Shown: piece by piece, positions 1-7,947 of the stretch | Position numbering within the stretch: position 1 is the first letter of the stretch | Layout: each line of letters starts with the position of its first letter | NCBI GenBank assembly: GCA_902774165.1 | Contig: CACYHJ010000066.1 | Location: forward strand, 1-18,299 | Direction: 5' to 3' | DNA from: Oscillospiraceae bacterium | GTDB lineage: Bacteria > Bacillota > Clostridia > Oscillospirales > Acutalibacteraceae | Length of the DNA: 18,299 bases | Made by a program: the position numbers and the translations under genes | Notes under the pieces: generated by a model | Database searches by the model: none | Seen by the model: only the letters and a program-made list of their open reading frames with translations | What the model was told of the DNA's origin: nothing

Positions 1-618
1 CGCGGAGGTATCATAGAAGCCCGCGAAGGTATAGCCCGTTCTCGACGGCATGGTCGCCGAGGGCATTGCGGCGTCATAGGTCGCGGTCACGCTCGCCGTT
101 CCGCCCGAACCGCCGTTGCCGTTGAGCGTGACAGCGTAGTTGTTCGCGGTCCAGCGGGCGTAAAGGGTCGCCGCCGCCGTTTTGTTCCAGGTCCTCGCGG
201 AAGCGCCGGTATTGGTGTAATACTGAGTGCCGCCGGAGGTCGCGTCATAATAACCGCCGAAGGTGTAGCCGGTTCTCGTCGGCATGGTCGCCGACGGCAT
301 CGCGGCGTCGTAGGTCGCGGTCACGCTGTCGGAACCGCCGGTGCCGCTCTGCCGGTTGAGCGTCACGGTGTAGGTGTTCGCCTTCCACTTCGCGCGCACC
401 GTGGTGTTGCTGTCCGCCGCGGTGAAGGTGCTGCCGCTCACGGTGCCGGAGCCGGAGATGATCTCCCAGCCGTCGAAGGTGTAGCCCGTTCTTGCGGGCG
501 TGGCAAGGGTCACCGTATTGGGATAACCCGTTCCGCCCGATTTGCTGTAAACGGTCGCATAGGAGTTCGACGTGCTGTTGTTGTATGAGCCGCCGTTGGG
601 GTTGATCGTCAGGGTGTG
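1..618 (-). repeat. Tandem InlB/Flg_new-type repeats inside the surface protein gene
   Basis: Three consecutive units are seen. The first, 379-618 (residues 288-367), is divergent. The second, 145-378, is 78 codons (234 bp). The third, 1-144, is cut by the window edge. The second and third are closely similar at DNA level: both contain the residues SVTATYDAAMPSATMP and a GYTF-G/A-G-Y/F-YD core. Period 234 bp is read directly from the matching gttgagcgt words at 121 and 355. Confidence 0.85.
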
Positions 619-1479
619 GGGTACATAAACGGAAACGGTCTTCGAGGTCGCGGTTTTCGTGGTGTTGTTGAAAACGTTCTTCGCGCCGACGGTGGTGGTA
701 TAGTTGCTCGTCGCCTGCGAGAAATACACATTCGGTTTGTAATTGACGCCGGAGCCGGAAACGGTGGTATTCGAGCTGGAGGACGTGAAGGTGTAGCCGC
801 TGGCGATCGTATAACCGCGGTTGTCGTACGCCTTTGCGGTATACTGCTTATAAGGAGAGGTGCCGTTTGCGGGAAGCCAGACCTCGCTGTCGCCGGAAAC
901 GGCGTTGATGCCGTTGGCGGTGGGCAGATAGCTGTTATTGAGATAAGCGGTACCGCTGGCGCTGTTACCCTTTTTCTGCGGCGTATCGCTGATATCGGTA
1001 TATGGATTGGTGGCGTTGGAATACAGGTTCTTGATCTTGAAATTCCATTTCCACTCGCAGCTGTCGGAGGATTTGCACTGCCAGGACATATACACGCTGA
1101 CGGGGAAATACCCCGCCGCAGGGATGGTGTATTCGGTGAAATAGGATTTATCCTTGCCGTAGGAGAACATATAGTGAAGGCTGCTGACCTTCGAGTCGAA
1201 CACGTTTTCGTTCTCATGCCAGACGTTGGAATCGTGGTCGATGTAGAAGTCCTGTGTGGAGTTTCCTCGCCCGTTGTCGCTGCGGCAGGTGATCTTGCAG
1301 GTCACGGAGCCGTATTTGCTCGGGTTCGTGTTGTCGATGATGCGGCAGTAGATGCGCATCTTGTAATTCTCCTGCGGGGTGGATTCCGCCGCTTCGGCTC
1401 TGAGCGCCGTCATGGGGACGACGGAGAGCAGCAGCACCGCGCAGAGAAGCAGGGAGAGAAGCTTTCTTGCGTTTTTCAT
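1..1479 (-). CDS. Secreted surface protein with InlB B-type (Flg_new) repeats, 3' part outside window
   Basis: This frame is open from an ATG at 1479 to the window edge (493 codons, no stop), preceded by AGGAGG at 1487-1492. Residues 1-31 form a signal peptide: basic start (KNARK), a Leu/Val-rich core, then an Ala-rich cleavage site near AEA-AE. Residues 32-285 are a Ser/Thr/Asn-rich extracellular domain with several Cys that I do not recognise. From residue 288 there are tandem repeats with the signature ARTGYTFDGWE and ending in AKWKA or ARWTA. These match the Listeria-Bacteroides repeat family (InlB B-repeat, Flg_new), which occurs in surface proteins and adhesins. Role inferred: cell-surface or secreted protein, with substrate unknown. 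Any anchor, such as a sortase motif or SLH domain, would lie beyond the window. It is probably transcribed from its own promoter at about 1532-1560. Confidence 0.9.
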   Translation of the reverse strand, partial: MKNARKLLSLLLCAVLLLSVVPMTALRAEAAESTPQENYKMRIYCRIIDNTNPSKYGSVTCKITCRSDNGRGNSTQDFYIDHDSNVWHENENVFDSKVSSLHYMFSYGKDKSYFTEYTIPAAGYFPVSVYMSWQCKSSDSCEWKWNFKIKNLYSNATNPYTDISDTPQKKGNSASGTAYLNNSYLPTANGINAVSGDSEVWLPANGTSPYKQYTAKAYDNRGYTIASGYTFTSSSSNTTVSGSGVNYKPNVYFSQATSNYTTTVGAKNVFNNTTKTATSKTVSVYVPHTLTINPNGGSYNNSTSNSYATVYSKSGGTGYPNTVTLATPARTGYTFDGWEIISGSGTVSGSTFTAADSNTTVRAKWKANTYTVTLNRQSGTGGSDSVTATYDAAMPSATMPTRTGYTFGGYYDATSGGTQYYTNTGASARTWNKTAAATLYARWTANNYAVTLNGNGGSGGTASVTATYDAAMPSATMPSRTGYTFAGFYDTSA

Positions 1480-1531
1480 ACGTATTCCTCCTGAAATCGA
1501 AATTCTGCGGGAATATAAAGATACAGGATCC

Positions 1532-1560
1532 ATTATACGCATGAAAGCGCGACAAAAGCG
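1532..1560 (-). promoter_or_regulatory. Candidate sigma-A promoter for the surface protein gene
   Basis: On the minus strand a perfect TATAAT (plus-strand ATTATA, 1532-1537) lies about 50 bases upstream of the ATG at 1479. The -35 at 17-base spacing (1555-1560) reads CGCTTT and is weak. The 1480-1621 gap is otherwise AT-rich with no further ORF and no clear terminator after the response regulator gene, so read-through from that gene is also possible. Confidence 0.4.
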
Positions 1561-1621
1561 TGACAAAAACAAAAGCTTTACACGGTTTTTTTGCAATAAA
1601 TAATATGGATTTATTACTATT

Positions 1622-2443
1622 TTAAAATCTTTGATTGTGTTTTCTGATCTGCTCCAGCTGATAGATATATTTTTCCGCCCAGCTGTACCGGCTCATAAAC
1701 TCGCCGTAATAGATCTCGTTTTCCGCGCCGTCAAGATAATTCCAGTAATCGCAGTCGACCGGCGCCGTGTTCAGCGCGTAGGCGCTGCGCTGATGCAGGA
1801 GCACGTCCGTAAGACCTGCTTCCTCCAGCGCATCCTTCAGCGACGAGACGATCTTGCGCAGATAGGAAAGGTTTTTCTGCGGATCCCCGCTCTCTTCGAA
1901 AAGCGCAAGGCAGATCTCCCCGTTGGTGGCAAAGGCGCCGCGCAGGCAGACAAGATATGCCAGCATCTCTTTGGCCTTGCTTCGGCTGAAGCGCAGCGGC
2001 CGATCGTCGACGTAAGCCTCAAAGCTGCCGAAGCAGCGCACATGCAGACGCGCGCACGTTTCCTCCTTGCGCCCCACGGGATTTCGCAGATGCGAAAGCG
2101 CCGCGCGCACGTCATCGTCCAGCACGGGTTTCAGGATATAAGCGCTGACAAAAAGACGCAGCGCGTCCAGGGCGTATTCTTCATATGCCGTGACCATCAC
2201 GATGTTGACGCCCGGATATTTCTCGTTCAGCTCCGAGGCGAGGGCGATGCCGTTTTTGCCCGGCATATTGATATCGAGAAAGACGACGTCGATCCCGTTT
2301 TCTCCGCAGACCGCCAGCGCCTCGTCTGCGTTTTTTGCGTAAAAATAGGCGTTCTGCTCTCCCCCGGCGCAGACCCGTTCGACGGCGTCGTGGATCTCGA
2401 TGTGCTGAAATACCTCGTCGTCGGCGATCAGAATATTCATCAT
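1622..2443 (-). CDS. SARP/SAPR-type response regulator (REC + winged-helix DNA-binding domain)
   Basis: Predicted cytoplasmic transcriptional regulator of 273 aa. Residues 3-120 are a receiver domain: acidic pocket DDE at 8-10, phospho-acceptor Asp57 in FLDINMPG, Thr85 in MVTA, and Lys105 in LKP. Residues about 135-230 resemble the OmpR-like/SARP winged helix of the two-component SAPR family (COG3947), with LHVRCFGSFEAYVD and SRSKAKEMLAYLV. A start at 2443 or 2440 (tandem ATGATG) is preferred because AAGGAGG lies just upstream (2449-2455) and MNILIADDE is the normal receiver N-terminus. The frame stays open further upstream but only inside the kinase gene. The kinase stop (TGA, 2440-2442) overlaps the start codons, implying translational coupling. 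Target genes are not evident. Confidence 0.9.
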   Translation of the reverse strand: MMNILIADDEVFQHIEIHDAVERVCAGGEQNAYFYAKNADEALAVCGENGIDVVFLDINMPGKNGIALASELNEKYPGVNIVMVTAYEEYALDALRLFVSAYILKPVLDDDVRAALSHLRNPVGRKEETCARLHVRCFGSFEAYVDDRPLRFSRSKAKEMLAYLVCLRGAFATNGEICLALFEESGDPQKNLSYLRKIVSSLKDALEEAGLTDVLLHQRSAYALNTAPVDCDYWNYLDGAENEIYYGEFMSRYSWAEKYIYQLEQIRKHNQRF

Positions 2444-3753
2444 CGCGCCCTCCTTTTCTTTTTCTGTTCCGCGGGAATGTGAATGACCGCCCTCGTCCCC
2501 CTGCCCGGCGCGCTTTCGATCTCCATCGTACCGCCGCACATATAGGCAAGCCGCTCGCGGGTATCGCGGATCCCCGTGTGGACCCTGCCGTCGTCCGGGA
2601 TCGCATCCGGGTCGAAGCCCGCGCCGTCGTCCTCGACCTCGACGATATACTCTTTCTCATTTCGGTAAGAGCGGATCGTCACGGTGCCGCTTCTCAGGCC
2701 GTCTTTTCCCCGCAGACCGTGACTGACGGCGTTTTCCACCGCGTTCTGCACCGTAAAAGCGGGCAGATCGAAGTTTTCCTCCCGGATATCGTATTCCACG
2801 TTCAGATCGTCGCCGAAGCGTTTCTGCTGAAAATAGATATAATGCCGGACGATATCGAATTCCTTCGCCGCGGGGATGCAGCCGTCTTCGTTAAGCAGGT
2901 CGATGCAGCCGCGCAGGAACGCCGAAAACTCGTTGATCGCCCGGGGCGCTTCCTCCGGCTGATACACGCTCAGATACCGGATCACGGAAAGACTGTTGAA
3001 GATGAAATGGGGCTGCATGCGGTGGCTGATCAGCATCAGGCGCGTATCGTGCAGCTCCCGCTCCGCGCCGACGGAATGTTCGATATAGTCAAAGATATGA
3101 CAGATAAACAAAAGCATCGTGGAAAACGCCGTTGCGAGAATGCCGAAGGAAACGCCGTAGAAAAAATACTGCAGCGCGACGGCGACGATGGTCAGCGACA
3201 GATAGGTCACAACCGAGACGCGCTCGATCCTGCGGAAATAGCGCAGATACCGCAACAGCACGAAAAAAGAAATCACCAGACCGGCGGCGACCAACGCCCC
3301 GGTCAGATAAAAATAATCGGCGCGGTAGTAATTGTTGTTTTCGTCGAACGCGTACATAAAATGAAAAATACGCGAAAGGATCAGGACCACGGTCCCGACG
3401 CCCGCAAGGCTGTAGGCGGCGATCCTCCATTTTTTAAAGCTTTTTCCCGTCCGTCTGAAAATCAGGTGCTCCATATAATTCGCGAAGGCAGCGATCGAGA
3501 AAAACTGCATCAGAAACGTGCAGAAATTCGCAATGCGGACCGCGTAATATCCCCAGCTCGACGTATTGCCCCGGGCAAACCAGGACAGCGCGTCAAAAAA
3601 CAGCAGAAACGTGATACAGACCATCAGGATCGACAGTCTGCTCGCCCCTTTTTTGTCAAAATGGCGGGTCTTGATCAGGATCAGAACGGCGAACAGGCAG
3701 GAAATGCCGCCCCAGACTTCGATCGCGATCTGCGAATTGCGAATGATTTCCAC
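2440..3753 (-). CDS. 7TM membrane sensor histidine kinase (LytS/HPK-type His_kinase domain)
   Basis: A 437-aa sensor kinase, cognate to the adjacent response regulator. The N-terminal 220 residues carry about seven hydrophobic spans (roughly 10-27, 40-60, 70-97, 110-133, 146-170, 178-200, 203-222) with little extracytoplasmic loop, as in the HisKA_7TM class. The phospho-acceptor is His249 in HRMQPHFIFNSL (His_kinase family PF06580). The HATPase domain shows an N box with VENAVSHG (Asn341), a G1 box DDGAGF (Asp375-Gly379) and a G2 region TGIRDTRERL. The start is GTG at 3753, with AGGAGG seven bases upstream, so it is well supported. The signal sensed is unknown. The mostly membrane-embedded sensor suggests a small or lipophilic ligand or an envelope cue (inference). 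Confidence 0.92.
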   Translation of the reverse strand: MEIIRNSQIAIEVWGGISCLFAVLILIKTRHFDKKGASRLSILMVCITFLLFFDALSWFARGNTSSWGYYAVRIANFCTFLMQFFSIAAFANYMEHLIFRRTGKSFKKWRIAAYSLAGVGTVVLILSRIFHFMYAFDENNNYYRADYFYLTGALVAAGLVISFFVLLRYLRYFRRIERVSVVTYLSLTIVAVALQYFFYGVSFGILATAFSTMLLFICHIFDYIEHSVGAERELHDTRLMLISHRMQPHFIFNSLSVIRYLSVYQPEEAPRAINEFSAFLRGCIDLLNEDGCIPAAKEFDIVRHYIYFQQKRFGDDLNVEYDIREENFDLPAFTVQNAVENAVSHGLRGKDGLRSGTVTIRSYRNEKEYIVEVEDDGAGFDPDAIPDDGRVHTGIRDTRERLAYMCGGTMEIESAPGRGTRAVIHIPAEQKKKRRAR

Positions 3754-3813
3754 CGTAACCGCCTCCTCTGCGTTTTATTCGGCAGGGCTTGTTTCCTGCG
3801 ACGGCCGCCCGGA

Positions 3814-4125
3814 TCAGCAACCGGGCAGCGGGAGTTCCCGGAGCACGCGGTTTTCCCCGTCTCCCAGAATCTCGATCAGCGGCTGCCGGCTTCTGCGGGC
3901 GGAAAAATAGTCTTCCGCGCAGCGGACCACATACGTCAGGTCCTGTGCCGCCTCCATGATGCCGACGGCAGTGTTGTAAGCGGAATAATAAACGCTCCAG
4001 AACACCGTCTCGCTTTTTTCAAAGGCAAGCCGGAACGGCTCCGAGAACCGCGCCTGCCGTTTATCATCGTTGAACAGTCTGTCGCCGCCCCGATAGGAGT
4101 CGACGGAATAATGATACAGAATCAT
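3814..4125 (-). CDS. Small protein of unknown function (103 aa)
   Basis: The chosen start is the ATG at 4125, where GGAGG sits about eight bases upstream (4133-4138). The frame remains open upstream but that part lies inside the TIM-barrel gene. The protein begins MILYHYSVDSYRGGD, is rich in Tyr, Arg and Asp, has no membrane span and no signal peptide, and has a single Cys pair (C89-like position and the C-terminal residue). The YHYS start followed by a Gly-Asp turn and a later hydrophobic strand (LTYVV) faintly recalls small ADP-ribosyltransferase-fold proteins, but no catalytic motif is visible and I do not assign a function. It lies between the isomerase-like gene (37 bases away) and the sensor kinase gene (60 bases away), so it is probably co-transcribed with them. 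Confidence 0.7.
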   Translation of the reverse strand: MILYHYSVDSYRGGDRLFNDDKRQARFSEPFRLAFEKSETVFWSVYYSAYNTAVGIMEAAQDLTYVVRCAEDYFSARRSRQPLIEILGDGENRVLRELPLPGC

Positions 4126-4162
4126 ATTGCTTTCCTCCCAAAAAACCGCGGCGATCCCCCGT

Positions 4163-4927
4163 TTATCCGTTTTCTCCGCCGTAAAACGCCAGCGCGGCGG
4201 CAAGGCTTTCCTCCGGATCCGTCAGCGGGTTATACTCCAGCCCGCAGGCGCCCTCGTAGCCGGCGCGGTCGATGGCAGCAAAGATGTTGCGGTAATCGTT
4301 CTCGCCGTACTGCAGCTCGTGCCGGCCGGGGTGGCCCGCGGCGTGCAGATGCGCGATGCAGTCGAGGTTCGCCGTGACGTTCGGGATGATGTTGCCCTCG
4401 GAGACCTGCTGATGATAGATATCGAAAACCACCTTCACGTAGGGGCTGCCGACGGCGCGGACGACGCCGAACGCCTCGTCGGAGGAGGTCAGATAGTATC
4501 CCGGATGGTCGACCTTCGTGTTGAGCGGCTCGATCATCACCGTCACGCCCGCGTCCGCAAGGATCCCGGCGCCGGCGGCAAGCCCTTCGATCAGGGACCG
4601 GCGCTGTTCCGCGCGCGGTTCCCCGGTAGCGGGGCCGACCGGCGTGATCAGTGTTTTCACGCCGAGGACGGACGCCGCCTCGCAGCTGCGCCTCAGCCCC
4701 TCCAGCCAGAGCCCGCGGCAGGCGGGATCGGTCAGCCGGAATTCCGTGGTGCACATGCTCAGAAGCGTGACGCCGGTATTCTTCAGCGCCGCGGCCGCGG
4801 CGGCAAAATCCAGCCGCGTCCAGTCGTAGATCTCGACATACCGGTACCCCAGCGCGGCGGTCTTTTCAACCGCCGTCTCAAAGGGCAGATCGCCGAAAAA
4901 ACACGGGATCGGAACACAGAGTTTCAT
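4163..4927 (-). CDS. Hydroxypyruvate isomerase-like / sugar-phosphate isomerase TIM-barrel protein
   Basis: A 254-aa protein of the xylose-isomerase-like (AP endonuclease 2) TIM-barrel superfamily, closest in motif pattern to hydroxypyruvate isomerases and 2-oxo-tetronate isomerases (Hyi/OtnI). Visible family signatures are MIEPLNTKVDHPGYYL (Glu133, candidate metal/catalytic ligand), VVFDIYHQQ (Asp169, His172), HLHAAGHPGRHELQYGENDY (His195 to about 212) and GLEYNP (Glu231, second catalytic Glu). These would bind a divalent metal and interconvert an aldose/ketose or hydroxypyruvate-type pair in the cytoplasm. The exact substrate cannot be told from sequence. ATG start with AAGGTG upstream (4935-4941). 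No other sugar-catabolic gene lies beside it, which makes a pathway assignment uncertain. Confidence 0.85.
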   Translation of the reverse strand: MKLCVPIPCFFGDLPFETAVEKTAALGYRYVEIYDWTRLDFAAAAAALKNTGVTLLSMCTTEFRLTDPACRGLWLEGLRRSCEAASVLGVKTLITPVGPATGEPRAEQRRSLIEGLAAGAGILADAGVTVMIEPLNTKVDHPGYYLTSSDEAFGVVRAVGSPYVKVVFDIYHQQVSEGNIIPNVTANLDCIAHLHAAGHPGRHELQYGENDYRNIFAAIDRAGYEGACGLEYNPLTDPEESLAAALAFYGGENG

Positions 4928-4970
4928 AACGATACACCTTCTTTGACAAAATGATTCAATGCCCGTAAGA

Positions 4971-5033
4971 TCAAAGCCTTCCAGCCTCGGCGTCCGGTCT
5001 CCGATAAGGCATTCCGAAAAAATTCACGATCAT
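4971..5033 (-). CDS. Tiny 20-codon ORF translationally coupled to the metallophosphoesterase gene
   Basis: The ATG (5031-5033) overlaps the TGA of the upstream phosphoesterase gene (5030-5032) as ATGA, with a purine-rich AAAGGGAG stretch a few bases before it. The ORF encodes MIVNFFGMPYRRPDAEAGRL and then stops. It may be a microprotein, the remnant of a longer deleted gene, or chance. The ATGA overlap and ribosome-site-like sequence are the only positive evidence. Confidence 0.25.
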   Translation of the reverse strand: MIVNFFGMPYRRPDAEAGRL

Positions 5034-6244
5034 ATCTCCCTTTCTTTTTCTGTCCGCGCATCGGGGAGATCCGCGTATTTTTCCTGCGTGATCCGCAGCG
5101 TTCCGTCGGGCAGCAGCGCGGTCAGCGTCACGCCGTAATGGCAGTCCCGCTCCGGCCAGCCCTGCCGGTCCTCCATGCTGTACGTGTTGTAGCCGCCGCA
5201 CTGGGTATAGACAAGATACACGCCCCGGTAAAGGGCGCAGAAATCATTCACGTGGTCGTGCCCGGAAAAAATCGCCTGCAGGCTGCCCTCCCCCGCGGCC
5301 GCGTCGAAAAAGCCGCTGTTGAAGGGGGAGCACCCGACGCTCTCATACTGGGTGCCGTAAATCAGCTCTGCCCTGCCGGAGGGGACGAAGCCGCGCTCGT
5401 CGTCGCCGTCGAACACCTGCGCGTATTCCGGCACCGGGATATGCATATAGGCGACGGTCCCGGCGGCGCCGTAAGCCTGTTTTGCCTTCGCCGTCTCGCG
5501 CAGATACCAGGCGATCTGCTCCCGCTTGAGAAAATCATAGCCGCGCTGATCCGCCGGCAGGCCGTAGTCCGCGCAGCGCTCCGGTTGTATATCCCGCCCG
5601 GAATCAAACAGGTACAGGCTTTTTGCCAGCGTGGTTTCGCTGTTTTTGATATGGATGGCAAAATTTCCGTAGCCGAACAGCTCGGGGTCACCGAACCGGC
5701 ACAGACAGTGCGGGCCGTATCGGAAGCCCTCGTACATCAGGTATTTGTAATAGCCCTTTTCCTCCCGCGCCTCGTGGTTGCCGAAGGCATACGCCCAGTA
5801 AACGCCCAGCTTTTCCATGAGCAGCGAGAGCTGCACCGCGTCGATCTGCTGGAAATCGGACTGGTTCACGTCCCCGGTAAAAATGACCAGATCGGGCCGC
5901 AGGCGTTTGATCTGCCGCACCAGCATTTTTACGGATTTGTTGTTGCGGTCCGCCGCGCTGCCGCCGCGGGTCAGGGGGCTTTTGGTGTCCAGATGCAGGT
6001 CGGTGGCGGTCAGGATCCGGAACTCGCCGGGGTCAAAGGACCCGTCCGGCAGGAATTTCGCGACGGTGACGGAGGTTTCGTCCTCGGCAAGCACCTTCAC
6101 TCCGGAGCCCACATATTCCGCCTCCGCGTTTTCGCTGAACAGGAATTTCGGCCGCCTGCCGCCGGTCGCCCGGTGCAGCAGACGCCCCGCCGCAAGAACC
6201 GCGGCGATGCCTTTGTGCCTGAGATAAGTGATTACGGGATACAT
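5030..6244 (-). CDS. Calcineurin-like metallophosphoesterase (purple-acid-phosphatase/DCR2-like)
   Basis: A 404-aa metal-dependent phosphoesterase. The classical dinuclear-metal motifs occur in order: Asp82-x-His84 (TATDLHLD), Gly124-Asp125 (FTGDVNQ), Gly155-Asn-His-Glu158 (FGNHEA), His268 (YMHIP) and Gly328-His-Asp-His331 (SGHDHVN). The arrangement resembles the DCR2/PAP29-like branch of family PF00149. The substrate is unknown; phosphomonoesters or phosphoproteins are possible for the family. No convincing signal peptide is seen, though residues 12-20 are mildly hydrophobic. The start at 6244 (MYPVITYL) is chosen over an in-frame ATG at 6313, because the longer version would run through the divergent promoter region and lacks a ribosome site. 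The site before 6244 is weak (AAAGGGA). It is the first gene of the minus-strand run that continues through the isomerase to the two-component genes. Confidence 0.88.
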   Translation of the reverse strand: MYPVITYLRHKGIAAVLAAGRLLHRATGGRRPKFLFSENAEAEYVGSGVKVLAEDETSVTVAKFLPDGSFDPGEFRILTATDLHLDTKSPLTRGGSAADRNNKSVKMLVRQIKRLRPDLVIFTGDVNQSDFQQIDAVQLSLLMEKLGVYWAYAFGNHEAREEKGYYKYLMYEGFRYGPHCLCRFGDPELFGYGNFAIHIKNSETTLAKSLYLFDSGRDIQPERCADYGLPADQRGYDFLKREQIAWYLRETAKAKQAYGAAGTVAYMHIPVPEYAQVFDGDDERGFVPSGRAELIYGTQYESVGCSPFNSGFFDAAAGEGSLQAIFSGHDHVNDFCALYRGVYLVYTQCGGYNTYSMEDRQGWPERDCHYGVTLTALLPDGTLRITQEKYADLPDARTEKEREI

Positions 6245-6271
6245 ACCGACCGTCCCTTTCTTTGAAAACGG

Positions 6272-6300
6272 TTGAATTTTACAACGTCCGATGCTATAAT
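6272..6300 (+). promoter_or_regulatory. Extended -10 sigma-A promoter for the GtrII-like gene
   Basis: TTGAAT (6272-6277), a 17-base spacer, then TATAAT (6295-6300) with TGC directly before the -10, which makes an extended -10. The predicted transcript start is near 6307, giving a leader of about 60 bases before the ATG at 6370. The gap also has to hold the promoter of the divergent phosphoesterase gene. On the minus strand I see only TTGCAT with poorly placed TATAGC-like words. Confidence 0.8.
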
Positions 6301-6369
6301 TCATATGAAGCAACGAAATGCAATATTTTAGAATAAAGCAAAATAACTGACCTCAGAAGGGTGTTTTTT

Positions 6370-7947
6370 ATGGAAGGAAATTCTGGTCTTCGCACCGGCG
6401 CCATCCACGCGCGGGAGCGAACAGATCGAAGCAAAAGAACCGGATCGGGGATAAAAATCCCCGTTTTTTCCCGCAGCCGTCTGATCCTGCTGCTCGGGAA
6501 CCTCGCCGCGCTTCTGCCGCTGCTGGTCTTCAACGGGACGCGCTGGAGCGTCGATTCCCCCTCGATCCTTGTGGACGGGCAATGGACGCATCTGGGGGCG
6601 TTTCTCGATTCTTACCGGTATTTCGGCGCGCTGATCGCCCGGCTTTACTCATTGACGGGGCATGACCCCATCGGGAACTGCCTGCCGGACACCATCCTGT
6701 TTATTCTGCTTGCCGGGATCGGCACGACGCTGCTGGTCGCCGGCGTCGCGGACCACCTGAAGATCGACCGGCCCCTGTCGGTGCTGGCGCTGGACCTCGC
6801 GGCGCTCCTGTCGTTGGAAAACGCGTGGTTCTGCGAGATCCTGACCTTCCCGGAAAGCATTTTTTTATCGGGGATCGGTTATCTTCTTTGCTGCCTCGCG
6901 ATCCTCTTTTTTGTCCGCCACCGGTCCCTTCGGGGCTTGGCGGCATCCGCGGTCTGTCTGATTCTCTCGACCGCCGTTTATCAGCAGTATATCGTTGTTT
7001 TCACGATTTTCACGGTTTCCGTGCTGGGCTGCGAAATTCTCGCGGAGGAAACCCCGACGGCAGGCTCTGCCTTCCGGAAATACGCCGGCGCTGCCGCGTT
7101 CATTCTGGGCTGCGGCGCTGTTTATCTGCTAGCGGGGATGCTGATCGCGAAAGCCTTCGGGATCGGCGGCGGCTCCAGGGTCGCGACGCAGCTGAACGAT
7201 ATTCTTGACAACATCAGATTCTATCTTCTGCGCCAGCATTCCTTCCTGAAGGGAAGAGGATATTTCCGCACCGAGATCATGACGGCGACCGTGCTGCTCT
7301 GCGCGGCGGCATGGCTCGCGCTTTTCCTCCGCCGGGTCCGGGAAACGAAACGGCGCGGCGCCGCAGCCGTTGTTCTGCTCGCCTTTGCGATGGCTTACGC
7401 TTCGGGTTACCTCACCGGCATTATTTCAAAATCCCACGACACGCGGGTTGTTTTCGGCTTATTTTCGGTTTTCTTCCTTTTCGTCTGCGGCGTCGTATCG
7501 CTCGGCAGAAACAAATGGATCCCGATTTCCGTCTCCTGCGTGCTCGCGGTATTCCTTGCGGCGAATATCTTTGCGGTTGTGAAGACTGCGGATTATCAGA
7601 AGGAGCAGAACCGGATCGACGCGGAAAACGCCGGGCGGATCATGCAGGCGATCGAGGATTATGAGAACGCCGAAGGCGTCACGGTCAGAAACCTGTATTA
7701 TTGTTACGATCAGAAAAAAGAAGAAACCCGGTTCTATTCCATGTTTTATTATGATTACTCCATCGGTCCGTTTCTGATCATGAACTCCCGCGGATATCCG
7801 CCGAAGGAGGGAGAACCCGGACTCAAGGTTTCCGAGATGCCGGAGCAGATCCGCAGCCGGTATTTTGCGGACAAAGACTGGACCGCCCTCGACCCGGACG
7901 AGCAGCTTGTGTTTGTCGGCGATTGCGCCTATCTGTGCGTGTTCTGA
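6370..7947 (+). CDS. GtrII-like multi-pass membrane glucosyltransferase
   Basis: A 525-aa integral membrane protein with about ten hydrophobic spans between residues 35 and 410, then a soluble C-terminal region of about 110 residues. The start is consistent with the glucosyltransferase GtrII family (PF14264): a first helix (LILLLGNLAALLPLLVF), then a short loop containing WSVDSPSILVDGQW with acidic residues where the family has its conserved Asp motif, and a Tyr/Arg-rich stretch DSYRYFGALIARLY. Family enzymes glycosylate surface polysaccharide using a polyprenyl-linked sugar on the outer face of the membrane. The ATG at 6370 is preferred over a GTG at 6361 because GAAGG (6356-6360) is spaced correctly only for the ATG. 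The TGA stop coincides with the left edge of a repeat element, so the native C-terminus may have been altered. It may supply a glycan acceptor for the adjacent MBOAT system (inference). Confidence 0.8.
   Translation: MEGNSGLRTGAIHARERTDRSKRTGSGIKIPVFSRSRLILLLGNLAALLPLLVFNGTRWSVDSPSILVDGQWTHLGAFLDSYRYFGALIARLYSLTGHDPIGNCLPDTILFILLAGIGTTLLVAGVADHLKIDRPLSVLALDLAALLSLENAWFCEILTFPESIFLSGIGYLLCCLAILFFVRHRSLRGLAASAVCLILSTAVYQQYIVVFTIFTVSVLGCEILAEETPTAGSAFRKYAGAAAFILGCGAVYLLAGMLIAKAFGIGGGSRVATQLNDILDNIRFYLLRQHSFLKGRGYFRTEIMTATVLLCAAAWLALFLRRVRETKRRGAAAVVLLAFAMAYASGYLTGIISKSHDTRVVFGLFSVFFLFVCGVVSLGRNKWIPISVSCVLAVFLAANIFAVVKTADYQKEQNRIDAENAGRIMQAIEDYENAEGVTVRNLYYCYDQKKEETRFYSMFYYDYSIGPFLIMNSRGYPPKEGEPGLKVSEMPEQIRSRYFADKDWTALDPDEQLVFVGDCAYLCVF

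Noticed and set aside
616..1494. 292-codon plus-strand frame opposite the surface protein
   Set aside because: The minus strand has a signal peptide, ribosome site and InlB-type repeats in one continuous frame; the plus-strand translation is low-complexity Gly/Val/Arg.
2335..4377. 680-codon open frame on the plus strand, antisense to the kinase and its neighbours
   Set aside because: Its translation is Arg/Pro/Asp-rich with no motif, while the opposite strand encodes a complete 7TM kinase and two other supported genes. Long antisense frames are expected in GC-rich coding DNA.
6245..6313. Longer N-terminus for the metallophosphoesterase starting at 6313
   Set aside because: There is no ribosome site there, the extra residues (MLHMNYSIGRC...) are not typical of the family, and this stretch carries the divergent promoter.
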